Origin: Closterium sp. NIES-65
Taxonomy: Eukaryota; Streptophyta; Zygnematophyceae; Desmidiales; Closteriaceae
Direction: 5' to 3'
Assembly: GCA_948144175.1 (NCBI GenBank)
Contig: CANXME010002317.1
Span: 2,418,001-2,482,000 of the forward strand
Length of the DNA stretch: 64,000 nucleotides
Shown here: positions 21,701-30,188 of the stretch, piece by piece
Numbering within the stretch: position 1 is the stretch's first letter
Layout: each line of letters starts with the position of its first letter
Program-made: the position numbers and the translations under genes
The notes under the pieces: generated by a model
The model's database searches: none
Told to the model about the DNA's origin: nothing
What the model saw: the letters and a program-made list of their open reading frames with translations, nothing else

Positions 21701-24700
21701 GAGACATGTGTCTAACATAAGCCCCACCAGGCCCAACAGATCGCCTCCTCTCATCCCCCCTCCTCTCGTTCCCCCCTGTGCACATGTTTCATTCATCCAT
21801 CTCAGGTGGACATTGACTTTGAGACGGAGCCCATCGGCACTGACAAGGATGGCAAGGAGGTGTTTCTGAGGGACATCTGGCCCAGCAAGGAGGAGGTGGC
21901 CGAGGTGCGTGCATCTGAACTGAATCTGAGGCGTGTGTAATTTTTACATGAATGGAGAGCCTACAAGGCAGGTTTGAGGCGCCTCTGTAAGTGTTGTCAC
22001 CAACGCCCTGTCCCCTGCTTCCTCCCCTAGTTTCCAATCCATATTTGCTAAAACGTCCAACCCTGGCCCCTTCAGCTGCAGTTTTTCCAGTCGGTGGACA
22101 AGGCGGTGAAGGAAGGCGCCACCAACGCCCCCATCAACCCCTCAACACCCCTCTGTTCCCTATCATCACCCCTTTATCCCATCAAACCTGATTCTTAAAC
22201 CCTGGCAGGTGGTGGAGAGGGCGGTCCTCCCACAGTTCTTCCAGTCAGTCTACAAGGCAGTGAAGGAGGGCACCACCAACGCCCTCTGGAACCCCTGACC
22301 ACCCCTCTTACTCCTATTTTTACCATTGTGAATCACTAAATCCTTCTCCAGGTGGTTGAAAGGGCGGTTCTCCCTCAGTTCTTCCAGTCAGTCTACAAGG
22401 CAGTGAAGGAGGGCGCCACCAACGCCCTCTGGAACAGCCTGCCTGCGGAGAACGAGCCTCTGTACCGCTGGGAACCGTTCTCCACCTACATCCACGACCC
22501 GCCCTACTTCAAGAACTTCCCCCGCGACCCCCCTGGTGGCAAGGACGTAAAGGACGCCTTCTGCCTGCTCAACGTGGGCGACTCCATCACCACCGATCAT
22601 ATTTCCCCTGCAGGTGGGTGCTTGGAAGAGTGTATGTGTTTGAGAGTGTGGTACACGTGTGTCTACAGTGAGGGTTGGCGTTGTGGGTTGTGGGGTGGCA
22701 AGGACGTGAAGGACGCCTTCTGCCTGCTCAATGTGGGCGACTCCATCACCACCGACCACATCTCCCCTGCAGGTGGGTTTTGTTTTGCGACCCCTCTCTT
22801 CCTCCCTCTCCTCTTCCTCCCTCTCCTCTTCCTCCCTCTCCTCTTCCTCCCTCTCCTCTTCCTCCCTCTCCTCCACCTACATCCACAACCCGCTCTACTT
22901 CAAGAGCTTCCCCCGCAACCCCCCTGGTGGCAAGGACGTGAAGGACGCGTTCTGCCTGCTGAATCTCGGGGAAAAGACTTCAACTCGTATGGTAGCAGGC
23001 GGGGCAATAACGAGGTCATGACTCGTGGCACGTTTGCCAACACCTCTGTCCCCAACTCCCACCCTGTCCTCCCTTCTGTGCTGCTCCCTGTGCGACTCGT
23101 TGGGCACCCCCCTCTGCCTCCCCTCCTCCCATCACACCAGGGAGCATCCACAAGGACAGCGCTGCAGCCAAGTATCTCACAGAGAGAGGCGTTGCTAGGA
23201 AGGACTTCAACTCGTACGGCAGCAGGCGGGGCAACGGCGAGCTGGCATTGTAGGGCGACCCTTCCTCCACCTCTCCTCCCACGTCCTCCCTCCCATCACA
23301 CCAGGGAGCATCCACAAGGACAGCGCTGCAGCCAAGTATCTCACAGAGCGTGGAGTGGCACGCAAGGACTTCAACTTGTACGACAGCAGGCGGGGCAACG
23401 ACGAGGTCATGACTCACATCCTTGGGGTGTATTTTGAGGCGCCACAAAATGCATGACTCACATCCTTGGGGTGTATTTACAGGCGCCTCAAAATACATGA
23501 CTCACATCCTTGTCCACAATTTCCACCCTCTCCACCCCCCCTCCCGTGCTCCAGGAAGCATCCACAAGGACAGTGCTGCAGCCAAGTACCTCACAGAATG
23601 GGGCGTGGCGCGAAAAGACTTCAACTCGTATGGCAGCAGGTGGGGCAACGACGAGGTCATGACCCGCGTGTGCACTTCCTCGTGCGCCTCCCTCTGGTCC
23701 CCCCCCCCCTGTGCTGCTCCAGGGAGCATCCACAAGGACAGTCCTGCAGCAAGGTATCTCACAGAAAGGGGCGTTCCCAGGAAGGATTTCAACTCATATG
23801 GCAGCAGGCGGGGCAACGACGAGGTCATGACTCGCGGCACGTTCGCGAATATCCGGCTGGTGAACAAGCTTGCGGGAGGAGAGGTGGGACCCAAGACGGT
23901 GCATTTGCCCTCTGGAGAGAAGATGAGTGTCTTCGATGCTGCCATGGTGAGTGGACAGGGTTATTAGCAGATTGTAACAGGGTTACCAGCTAGAAGGGGC
24001 ACGTTTGCCAACATCCGGCTGGTGAACAAGCTGGCAGGCAGGGAGGTGGGACCCAAGACGGTGCACCTGCCCTCAGGGGAGAAAATGAGCGTCTTTGATG
24101 CTGCCATGGTGAGTCGAGATAGGGTTAGTGTGAGGGAGGAATAGGGTTACCAGCACGCTGGTGAACAAACTGGCAGGCCGGGAGGTGGGACCCAAGATGG
24201 TGCACCTGCCTTCTGGAGAGAAGATGAGCGTCTTCGATGCTGCCATGGTGAGTGGGGTTGCTAGGGTGTAACAGGGTTACCACCAGGAGCTGGAGATAGG
24301 GCTATCAGCAGGAAAGATGGGCACACTTACTGTCTCTTTCGACCTCACTGTCACACTCACACTCACTGTCACTGTCACTGTCCAATGTATGCCTTAACTG
24401 TATGTGTCTTTGCTCCCTTCTTTTGCCCGTGAGCAGAGGTACAAGGCGGAGGGTTATCCCACCATTGGCTGGCAGGGGCGGAGTATGGAAGCAGCTTGTA
24501 TGTCTGTCACACTCACACTCACTGTCACTCTCGTCTCCAATGTGTGCCTGCATGTGTCTTTGCTCCCTCTGTGAGTCCATGAGCAGAGGTACAAGGCAGA
24601 GGGACATCCCACGATAGTCCTGGCAGGGGCGGAGTATGGAAGCGGCTCTTCCCGTGACTGGGAGTGTGATTGTCCCTGTTATTAATGGGTCTGTTTGCCT

Positions 24701-26606
24701 GTCTGTTCGTCTGTATGTGTGTCTCCCTCTCCCTCTGTGTGTCCATGAGCAGAGGTACAAGGCGGAGGGCCATCCCACCATTGTGCTGGCAGGGGCGGAG
24801 TATGGAAGCGGCTCTTCCCGTGACTGGGCTGCCAAGGGACCGTATCTGCAGGTATGGCAATGCGATGCGAGGGTGTGCCTGTGTGTGTGCGTGTGTGCAC
24901 GCAAGGGAGTGTGTCAAGAGACAGTATTTGCAGGTGTTTAGCATGTAAGGGCATAAACGCAAGTGCTCATACGTGCTTACAAAGGCTAGGAAATCAAGTT
25001 TGTCAAGCTGAACTGGAGAGTCCGGAATCAGACTGGCATGAGGGATCATTCCCCCCTGCTTTATCCCCCTCAATTGCCATCCTCCCATCCTGTTTCCTTG
25101 GTCTCACTGCGTCCTCTCTGTTTCACCTCATCCCAGGGTGTGCGAGCCGTCATCTCTGTTTCCTTTGAGCGCATCCACTGCAGCAACCTGGTGGGGATGG
25201 GCATCATCCCGCTCTGCTTCAAGCCCCTCACCAAGCTCCCTCACTCTTGCCACCACCTTTTCTGCCTTGTCATACACACCTACAGGGAGTGCGGGCGGTG
25301 ATCTCCGTCTCATTCGAGCGCATTCACCGCAGCAACCTGGTGGGGATGGGCATCATCCCGTTGTGCTTCAAGCCCGGCCAAAACGCCGAGACGCTGGGGC
25401 TCACCGGCAAGGAGCGCTTCTCCTTCTCCCTGCCGCCGGTGGATCAGATCCAGCCCGGGCAGGACGTGGTGGTTTCCACGGACAACGGAAATTCGTTTAC
25501 CTGCACGCTGCGCTTTGATACTGAGGTGAGCACGACTGGCCGCGCTTCGATTCTGAGATGACAAGAGGATTCTCCTTCTCCCTGCCGCCGTTGGATCAGA
25601 TCCAGCCCGGGCAGGACGTGGTGGTTTCCACTGACACTGGGAAGAGCTTCACCTGCACCCTGCGCTTCGACACAGAGGTGAGAATCAGAGTCACCAAGGG
25701 TCTGTCTACATGTATAGGCCTAAGGAAGGGGAGGCAGGGAGCAATTCTCCTTCTCGCTGCCGTCGGTGGATCAGATTCAGCCCACAAAACATAACGGTTT
25801 CCACGGACAACGGAAAGTCGTTAACCTGCACGCTGCGTTTTGATACTGAGGTGAGCACGACTGGCCGCGCTTCGATTCTGAGATGACGAGAGGATTCTCC
25901 TTCTCCCTGCCGCCGGTGGATCAGATCCAGCCTGGGCAGGACGTGGTTGAGTCAACCGACAACGGCAAGTCGTTTACCTGCATGCTGCGCTTCGACACGG
26001 AGGTGAGTACCGTAGCCACGCAGAGTATACATGTGAAGGCCCGCAGGGAAGGAGGTGGGGGTTGGTAGTGGATTCTCCTTCTCGCTGCCGCCGGTGGATC
26101 AGATCCAGCTCGGTCAAGACGTGGTGGTTTCCACCGATTGTGGAAGTCGTTCACCTGCACCCTGCGCTTCGACACGGAGGTGAGCCGTGGAAGCACACAA
26201 GGTGTACATGTACAGACAATGAGGGTATGCGCCAAGCAGGCAAGCAGTCATGAAGGACTTTTGAGGCGCCTCAAAAGTCGCTTTCGACACAGAGGTGAGC
26301 CGTGGAAACCGATGAGGTGTACATGTACAGGCAATGAGGGTATGAGCCAAGCAGGCAAGCAGTCATGAAGGCAGAGAGTGCTTTTTTGTCTCCCTGTCGC
26401 CAGTGGATCGGATCAAGCCTGGCCACGCACAACGTGGATATGACTAAAAGTGAACCGAATCTTCCAAGTCAAAGTTGGTCTTGATGTTTCCGTGGTTTCT
26501 TTCTCCTGCTGTGCTGTGCGTGCAGCTCGAAAAGGCCTACTACAATCACGGGGGCATTCTGCACTTTGTGCTGCGTCAACTGCTGGCCAAGTCCACTGCT
26601 GCTTGA
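12710..26606 (+). CDS. ACO: Aconitate hydratase, cytosolic/IRP1 type, 16 exons
   Basis: Intact exons: 12710-12812, 12924-13084, 13239-13331, 13999-14184, 15129-15635, 16964-17052, 17366-17441, 18170-18426, 19642-19760, 20481-20602, 21806-21904, 22352-22613, 23723-23946, 24753-24851, 25286-25525 and 26526-26606. They join in phase to 2718 nt (905 residues), the usual size of plant aconitases without presequence. The enzyme isomerises citrate and isocitrate through a [4Fe-4S] cluster. The cluster cysteines are in exon 8 ([10 protein letters not shown]) and exon 9 ([12 protein letters not shown]). Active-site motifs are GTDSHTT (exon 5), YGSRRGN (exon 13) and [14 protein letters not shown] (exon 14). 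All introns are GT-AG except intron 7, which begins GC. Exons 4-15 are flanked by tandem partial copies, listed separately. Where several copies of a boundary exist I chose the one that continues into a complete exon. Confidence 0.93.
13528..13998 (+). repeat. Three decayed acceptor-side copies of aconitase exon 4
   Basis: Acceptor plus exon start (V-PVDLV...) recurs at 13528, 13655 and 13840 before the intact exon at 13999. Copies share the sequence up to GCGCTGAGCC-like ends and then run into CTTCTGAGGCGCCT and an ATTCTGTCC motif. A poly-C tract lies at about 13782-13802. Confidence 0.85.
14185..14665 (+). repeat. Donor-side copies of aconitase exon 4 (at least five)
   Basis: The exon end (PGAGIVHQ before GTGCGT) recurs. 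The best copy is 14211-14306. More decayed ones lie near 14355-14378, 14438-14456, 14512-14532, 14550-14575 and 14632-14652, each ending in a CACCAG|GT-like sequence. Confidence 0.75.
14776..15128 (+). repeat. Acceptor-side copies of aconitase exon 5
   Basis: A decayed copy starts near 14786 and runs into a poly-T tract. A near-perfect copy (14902 to about 15061, [10 protein letters not shown] to EAAMLGQA) has its own TGTGCAG acceptor but no following donor. The intact exon begins at 15129 after an identical acceptor context. Confidence 0.85.
15636..16205 (+). repeat. Donor-side copies of aconitase exon 5
   Basis: Exon sequence from [11 protein letters not shown] to MDHTT, with the following GTGAGTTGACAATC intron start, recurs at about 15680-15885 and 15926-16130. 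A short fourth fragment (ATGGACCATGGCACTG) lies at 16184-16200. The third copy has lost the donor consensus (GTGATT). Confidence 0.85.
16238..16492 (+). repeat. 14-bp minisatellite in aconitase intron 5
   Basis: About 18 units of TGCACCTTCCCCCC, drifting to TGCACCTTCTCACC at the right end. Confidence 0.9.
16571..16588. repeat. Palindrome, core TCGA, one arm mismatch
   Basis: TTTAGAG, TCGA, CTCAAAA. It lies just after a CAGGCTGG exon-6 start fragment, at the junction of two 115-bp repeat units. Confidence 0.7.
16693..16716. repeat. 24-bp imperfect palindrome, core TTGA
   Basis: Arms GACTTATGAG and CTCAAAAGTC with one mismatch. The core TTGA is one transition away from TCGA. It occupies the same place in the next 115-bp unit. 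Confidence 0.7.
17236..17365 (+). repeat. Acceptor-side copy of exon 7 with palindrome half-sites
   Basis: CCTTGCAG|GCCGCATGACC occurs at 17241-17251 and again as the intact exon start at 17366. Between them, at 17254-17299, are two head-to-tail copies of ACTTTTGAGT separated by CG and a further GAGTTGACTTTCGAAAAG. These are half-sites of the palindrome family rather than a clean palindrome. Confidence 0.65.
17583..18169 (+). repeat. Three acceptor-side copies of aconitase exon 8
   Basis: Copies of the exon start ([14 protein letters not shown]) lie at about 17586, 17779 and 18018 before the intact exon at 18170. The first two continue into a shared variant (CTGCTAAACCCTAGACAAAG) and then into decayed [10 protein letters not shown] sequence. 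The third stops after HGSVVIAA. Confidence 0.85.
18427..18820 (+). repeat. Two donor-side copies of aconitase exon 8
   Basis: Exon end sequence ([27 protein letters not shown] to KYLEA) recurs at about 18500-18620. A shorter piece recurs at about 18733-18814. Both end in AG|GTGAG. The intron segment GGTTCTGGGTTTATGCAA repeats with them. Confidence 0.85.
18993..19641 (+). repeat. Five acceptor-side copies of aconitase exon 9 (iron-sulphur exon)
   Basis: Acceptor plus TGG-C exon start lies at 18994 (decayed), 19130, 19261, 19389 and 19515 before the intact exon at 19642. The later four encode an intact [19 protein letters not shown] segment, then leave the exon within a few codons without a matching donor. 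Two units are near-identical with 126-bp spacing. Confidence 0.9.
19853..19925 (+). repeat. Donor-side copy of aconitase exon 9
   Basis: CCACGTGCATTGGGAACTCG to GCTGACAACG followed by GTACGT. It matches the end of exon 9 with a few substitutions. Confidence 0.85.
19974..20062 (+). repeat. Direct repeat flanking a palindrome in intron 9
   Basis: An approximately 35-bp sequence (CTGCTCTCTCACGT-CATCCATTCACCAGAGC) occurs twice. The palindrome at 20013-20030 lies exactly between the copies. Confidence 0.85.
20013..20030. repeat. 18-bp perfect palindrome, core ACGT
   Basis: TTTTGAG, ACGT, CTCAAAA. It lies at the junction of a tandem duplication in aconitase intron 9. Confidence 0.9.
20130..20480 (+). 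repeat. Three acceptor-side copies of aconitase exon 10
   Basis: Exon start ([20 protein letters not shown]) recurs at about 20129, 20227 and 20340 before the intact exon at 20481. The copies carry substitutions relative to the functional [10 protein letters not shown] sequence. Confidence 0.85.
20196..20221. repeat. 26-bp perfect palindrome, core AATT
   Basis: Eleven-base arms (TGACTTTTGAG and its complement) around AATT. It lies between the first and second exon-10 copies, whose shared sequence ends CACTCGGAC just before it. It is the longest perfect member of the family. Confidence 0.92.
20603..21055 (+). repeat. Donor-side copies of aconitase exon 10, 107-bp units
   Basis: The exon end ([21 protein letters not shown]) and intron start GTGAGTAGAATGTGC repeat with exact 107-bp spacing at 20603, 20710 and 20817. 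A more decayed copy lies at about 20996-21054. Confidence 0.92.
21154..21805 (+). repeat. Four acceptor-side copies of aconitase exon 11
   Basis: CTCAG|GTGGACATTG-like starts occur near 21154, 21344, 21469 and 21631 before the intact exon at 21806. The first two share a frameshifted end (GGTGTTTCTGAAAGACG). The others keep DKDGKEVFL. Confidence 0.88.
21973..21988. repeat. Decayed palindrome, core GCGC
   Basis: TTTGAG, GCGC, CTC, then TGTAA. It sits inside what looks like a remnant of an exon-12 copy (CTACAAGGCAG before it, CACCAACGCC after it). Confidence 0.55.
22070..22351 (+). repeat. Two acceptor-side copies of aconitase exon 12
   Basis: A decayed copy lies at about 22075-22140 ([17 protein letters not shown]). 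A better one begins at 22210 ([21 protein letters not shown]). The intact exon begins at 22352. Confidence 0.85.
22614..23041 (+). repeat. Donor-side copies of exon 12 and an exon 12/13 chimera
   Basis: Exon 12 end ([26 protein letters not shown]) recurs at 22694-22772 with a donor. After a CTCTTCCTCCCT repeat tract, a second piece (22873 to about 22970) runs from STYIHNP to CLLNLG. It then joins directly, without an intron, to exon-13 sequence [12 protein letters not shown] to FAN (about 22974-23041). Confidence 0.8.
23431..23450. repeat. 20-bp palindrome, core GCGC, one mismatch
   Basis: ATTTTGAG, GCGC, CACAAAAT. It separates two copies of the CATGACTCACATCCTTGGGG repeat. Confidence 0.8.
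23473..23496. repeat. 24-bp palindrome, core GCGC, two mismatches
   Basis: Arms GTATTTACAG and CTCAAAATAC around GCGC. It lies between the second and third copies of the same repeat. Confidence 0.75.
23947..24250 (+). repeat. Two donor-side copies of aconitase exon 13
   Basis: Exon end sequence recurs at about 23999-24109 ([14 protein letters not shown] to FDAAM) and 24158-24247 (LVNKLAG to FDAAM), both followed by GTGAGT. Confidence 0.9.
24437..24752 (+). repeat. Two acceptor-side copies of aconitase exon 14
   Basis: GAGCAG|AGGTACAAGG starts at 24437 and 24587. They extend to EYGS and to SRDW respectively before diverging. The intact exon begins at 24753. Confidence 0.9.
25137..25285 (+). 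repeat. Acceptor-side copy of aconitase exon 15
   Basis: GGTGTGCGAGCCGTC to CTTCAAGCCC ([30 protein letters not shown]) after CCCAG. It then leaves the exon. The intact exon begins at 25286. Confidence 0.9.
25526..26360 (+). repeat. Donor-side copies of aconitase exon 15 (four good, one remnant)
   Basis: The exon end ([19 protein letters not shown] to LRFDTE) recurs at about 25565-25678, 25738-25851, 25890-26002 and 26070-26180. A last 18-bp remnant lies at 26281-26295. All are followed by GTGAG. The copies differ by substitutions and small indels. Confidence 0.9.
26256..26279. repeat. 24-bp perfect palindrome, core GCGC
   Basis: Arms GACTTTTGAG and CTCAAAAGTC around GCGC. It lies exactly between two copies of an approximately 90-bp repeat that starts TTTCGACAC-GAGGTGAGCCG and ends GCAGTCATGAAG. 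Confidence 0.92.
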
Positions 26607-27145
26607 GTCGGTTGTTGAGCAATGAGCTCTATTACGCACGAATAGGATGGCTTACGCTTGAGAAACATGTGGAGTTGAGCGTGCTGTTACAGTGCATTGG
26701 AGGGGTACATCTCTCGTTGGTGTTTTTTGTTGTGGTAGCAAGACCTGGCTTGGAGAATACTGGAAGCAAGCAGCATGAGACATCATGATATGGATTTCAT
26801 GCGTTCATTGCTTCCTGTTCACGCCCTGACTTTTGGTTATAGGGGTGACTGCTGATCATCATTCAAACGTAAGTAAGGGTACATTCCGCTGTGGACACAT
26901 GTCCCAATCGATGTGTCCCAATCCCACTTATGCCGAGTCGCGATCAAATTTCTCGAATTGTATGTCCCAATCGATTGATGTATTGCGACTTTGGGCATCA
27001 TCGCGACAATTATATGCGACCCACTGTGATTGGTCAACTTCCAACCTGGCACGTACCTACACTAACAGCACAAACACCGGCGATCCAGATCCGCGGAAGG
27101 GACTTGGTTATGTACGAGGTGGGCGAGGACAATATAGTACATGTC
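26607..27145. other. Aconitase 3' flank and intergenic DNA
   Basis: I see no gene here. The motif TGTCCCAATCGAT occurs twice near 26902-26980. The segment ends at AGCGC (27146-27150), the presumed left target duplication of Copia-A. Confidence 0.5.
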
Positions 27146-27150
27146 AGCGC

Positions 27151-27428
27151 TGTTGGGAACAAATAGTCTTATACGCCTCTGTCGTGTCGAAACTCAAGAC
27201 ACAAGCGAAGCAGCTCAAATCGAAGCACCGCGAGTCAACCCTCGGAGGTTAACGTAACCGCTGGAGGTTACGAGAAAGTCAAAGGTCAGCGACCTTTGAC
27301 CTGACGCAGCGCAAGAGCAAGGACACACAACTGACTCGACATTGAGCAGTTGCTCGAGTCGCACTGTATCGAACCGCAACAGTAAAACAATTACAATTAC
27401 GGTATGTTTCTTCATATTCTGTGTACTC

Positions 27429-27464
<36 letters not shown>

Positions 27465-27610
27465 TCCTGTATCTCTTTGCTTTAATTAACTTACTTTGCC
27501 CTCACATACTAGCGCAAGGTGGTTCAAGGACTTTATTCAAACGCTTCCGCTACTACATCATTTACTCAGACTTTAACTCTATTAAAGATCCTAGGGCGTT
27601 CAGCCCAACA
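27151..27610 (+). repeat. 5' LTR of Copia-A
   Basis: 460 bp with 7-bp inverted ends TGTTGGG/CCCAACA. It contains a (TA)n tract at about 27429-27462. Confidence 0.85.
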
Positions 27611-28253
27611 TGGTATGAGAGTTGGTTAGAGTTAAAAATTTCTCTTCAACACTTAATACATCAAGAAGACATGTCTGCTAGAAAGGAGAGGAGCTCCTCC
27701 AACGGCTCTCCCGGTACTAGCCCTACTCCACCTCCTGCCTCTGGCCTACTAACAGAGGAAGGGACAACAACTAGACCAGCAGCTGGGTCTACGGAAACAC
27801 CCGCGAACCAAGGAGCGGGCTTCGATCCAAGTATGATGGAGAAACTCTTCTCCTTCATGTCCTTCTACGAGCAGCATCAGCAAGTAGTATCTGCGCAATC
27901 AAACAACAGCAACAACAACAACAACGTGACGCCCATGAGTCTCGATGGCTCATCCTACGCACGCGGGAATCAACATCAACAACCTACCTTCGCTCCGTAC
28001 AATCAGAATCCCAACCACTAGACCATTGGAATAAAATGGCTTGTTTCAGTAGCGGGTCAGTGCGCCCATAACCCCCTAGGCGAACGCGCCTGTAACCCTC
28101 TCCAGGATCAATCGGGCATCCACAATGCAGATCTACTGACACCCCCCCACACTGGGAGGCCCAGGACTAAGCACAGCGGCAACGGCCTACATGTGCATAT
28201 ACCGGGAAACGAACCCGAGACCGCTCTGATACCATGTCAGAATCCCAACCACT

Positions 28254-29620
28254 CAGGGCCTCAGATTCACTTTTAGGGTCGTCGACCCATCAGGGTACCC
28301 CTATGTAGAAACCCTGATTGACAGTGTTCCTAAAAAAAAAAGCCTGAAATATCAGTGTTGCCTTTGAAAAAAGGCTGATGCATCAGTGTTCAATAATATA
28401 AAAGGCTGTTATTACTAGAAATCTCTATTTTAATTAATAGGTCAGTAGCGGCCTTCCGAAACATTGCTAAGCTAACATGCCTCATGAATCATCACCAGCC
28501 GTGCTATCATCACTGCCCTTAGCCTTTGGTTTTTCTCTCTCATCCTCAGCTTGGGACACCAGTACGTGACAGTGCTCTGCTGCAGCACACACCCCGTCTT
28601 CACTTCTGCTTGCGACACATACACGTTGAAGCTGCAGGGGCAGGGTTTGGGGGAGGAACCTGATTGACAGGCAGGGTGAGGCAGGGAAAGAGAGAACAGG
28701 AGGGAGAGAGGAGGGAAGACTGGCATGGTTGGGGGGGAAACGACCGGGGGAGACAGGGAGTGGACGGAGTGCGGGGTAAAGGGAGCGGGGGAATGGACGG
28801 TGGGCGCGCGGGTCATGCGCGGGTCATGCCGTCGCGCAGCACGACGCTATGCGCGCCGCCCGCGACGCAGATGGCCTTTCAACCGCGGTTCGTGCTGGCG
28901 ACGAGGCAGCCTTCGGTCGTCGCCATTAGCACGAAAAACCACGCGTCGTCGAGTCGTAGCGGGCCTGCGACGCCGACGGGCATCTCGCAGGCCCGCTACG
29001 ATTCGACGACGCATGCGCTGCGGATCGCGTCGAACGGGAGCGATGTGTTCGGCGAGACTAGAGGAGGTTCGGCGGCGCTCGCAATGGGTTCGATTCCAGA
29101 CAGCCCGCCGTTTCTGGTGCTGGTGGCGCCATGTAATAGTGCAGACGAGAAAGCACGAGAGGAATCTGGCTGAGAGGGAGGGAGAGAGAAACAGGAGGAA
29201 AAGAAACAAGAGAGATTAGATTGGAGGGAACGGGACCATCAGAGCTCGCCAGCACAGTCAACGGTGCAGAAACCCTCGCAGCCCTCCAGCACCACATGGT
29301 TGCCACATTCTGATTAGCCAACGCTTATGCTGCAGCGAAACTGCCCAATGGAGTGCTGGCACCGCAGGAATATGAGATTCCCGGTAATTGCGGGCAAATT
29401 CACACGGAACAAGTCAGAATTGCATTCAGTGGTAGTTTCATTACAACGTTGTGGAATCAGTGTACTTGGGAAAAAAAGTCTGAAATTTCAGTGTGGCCTA
29501 ACAAAAAAGGCTAAAAGATCAGTCCCACAAAAATCCCAACACTGATTTTTCAGTGTAGGTAAAAAAACGACTGCCAAAATCAGGAATTTCAGGGTTTTTT
29601 TCCTGATATCTGAGGCCCTG
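28254..29620. mobile_element. hAT-like non-autonomous DNA transposon
   Basis: Terminal inverted repeats CAGGGCCTCAGAT (13 bp) at both ends and an 8-bp target duplication CAACCACT (28246-28253 and 29621-29628) are hAT hallmarks. Both ends carry subterminal repeats such as CTGAAAT-TCAGTGT and AAAAAAGGCT. No transposase is encoded. The centre (about 28450-29290) is GC-rich and unlike the ends. On the minus strand it holds an acidic tail (SQAEDEREKPKAKGSDD..., stop near 28478) and a second VSQAE fragment upstream, which suggests captured host-gene sequence. Confidence 0.85.
28472..28640 (-). pseudogene. Possible captured 3' exon of a host gene inside the hAT-like element
   Basis: In one minus-strand frame the sequence reads HVLVSQAEDEREKPKAKG and ends DDS before a TGA. 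A related fragment NVYVSQAEVK lies just upstream, which mirrors the exon-duplication pattern of nearby host genes. I do not recognise the gene. Confidence 0.3.
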
Positions 29621-30188
29621 CAACCACTAGACCATTGGGATAAAAGGGCTTGTTTTAGTAGCGGGTCAGTACGCCCATAACCCCTCAGGCGCACGCGCCT
29701 GTAACCCTCTCCAGGATCAATCGGGCATCCACAGTGCAGATCTACTGACACGTACGAGCCCCAGCGTGGCTCCGTCAGCTTCATGCCGCAACCACAACCT
29801 GCACCGGGACAAGAAAGAGCACTAGACGCACTACAAGTTCAGTCGCAATTCGCGCATGTTCTGAAACTACAAACGACAAAACCTTTCGATAGGAAGGATT
29901 TCTTTACCTGTTCGTTCGAATTCGAGCTGATGATGGAAGGAGTGCAGATCCTTGGCTTCTTCGACGGGTCCCTGCCATATCCAACAAACGGCACGCAGTA
30001 TGAGAAGCAGCAGTACACCTATCAATCGATGATGGCGTACACTGTGAGAGTACGACGGCTTATGCCAGCTATGCTTGCTTGCCTCTACTTTATCATGCTA
30101 TTTTTCTAGCATAGGATAATCATATGCATGCATGAATTGCTTGATTTCCTAGGCTAGGTGCTTTCCTATATTTTATTATAGTTATAGC

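Larger units (their letters stand above)
23042..23722 (+). repeat. Three acceptor-side copies of aconitase exon 13
   Basis: Exon start [15 protein letters not shown] recurs at about 23143, 23305 and 23555, each after a CAG acceptor. The intact exon starts at 23723. A 46-bp intron repeat (CATGACTCACATCCTTGGGGTGT plus palindrome) occurs between the second and third. Confidence 0.88.
28001..29750 (-). mobile_element. TRIM (miniature LTR retrotransposon) with a hAT-like insertion
   Basis: One 141-bp LTR is 28001-28141. The other is split into 28235-28253 and 29629-29750 (also 141 bp) by the inserted element. The internal region is only 93 bp (28142-28234). Read on the minus strand it contains the initiator-Met primer site TGGTATCAGAGC directly after the split LTR and a G-run before the other LTR. 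There is no coding capacity. Target duplication CGTAC is at 27996-28000 and 29751-29755. The first two LTR bases at 28001 have mutated from TG to AA. Confidence 0.92.

Noticed and set aside
28001..28141. tRNA-like A-box (TGGTCTAGTGG) in the TRIM LTR, suggesting a tRNA-derived SINE
   Set aside because: The only B-box-like sequence lies on the wrong side and far away. Paired LTRs, primer site and 5-bp duplication show a TRIM instead.
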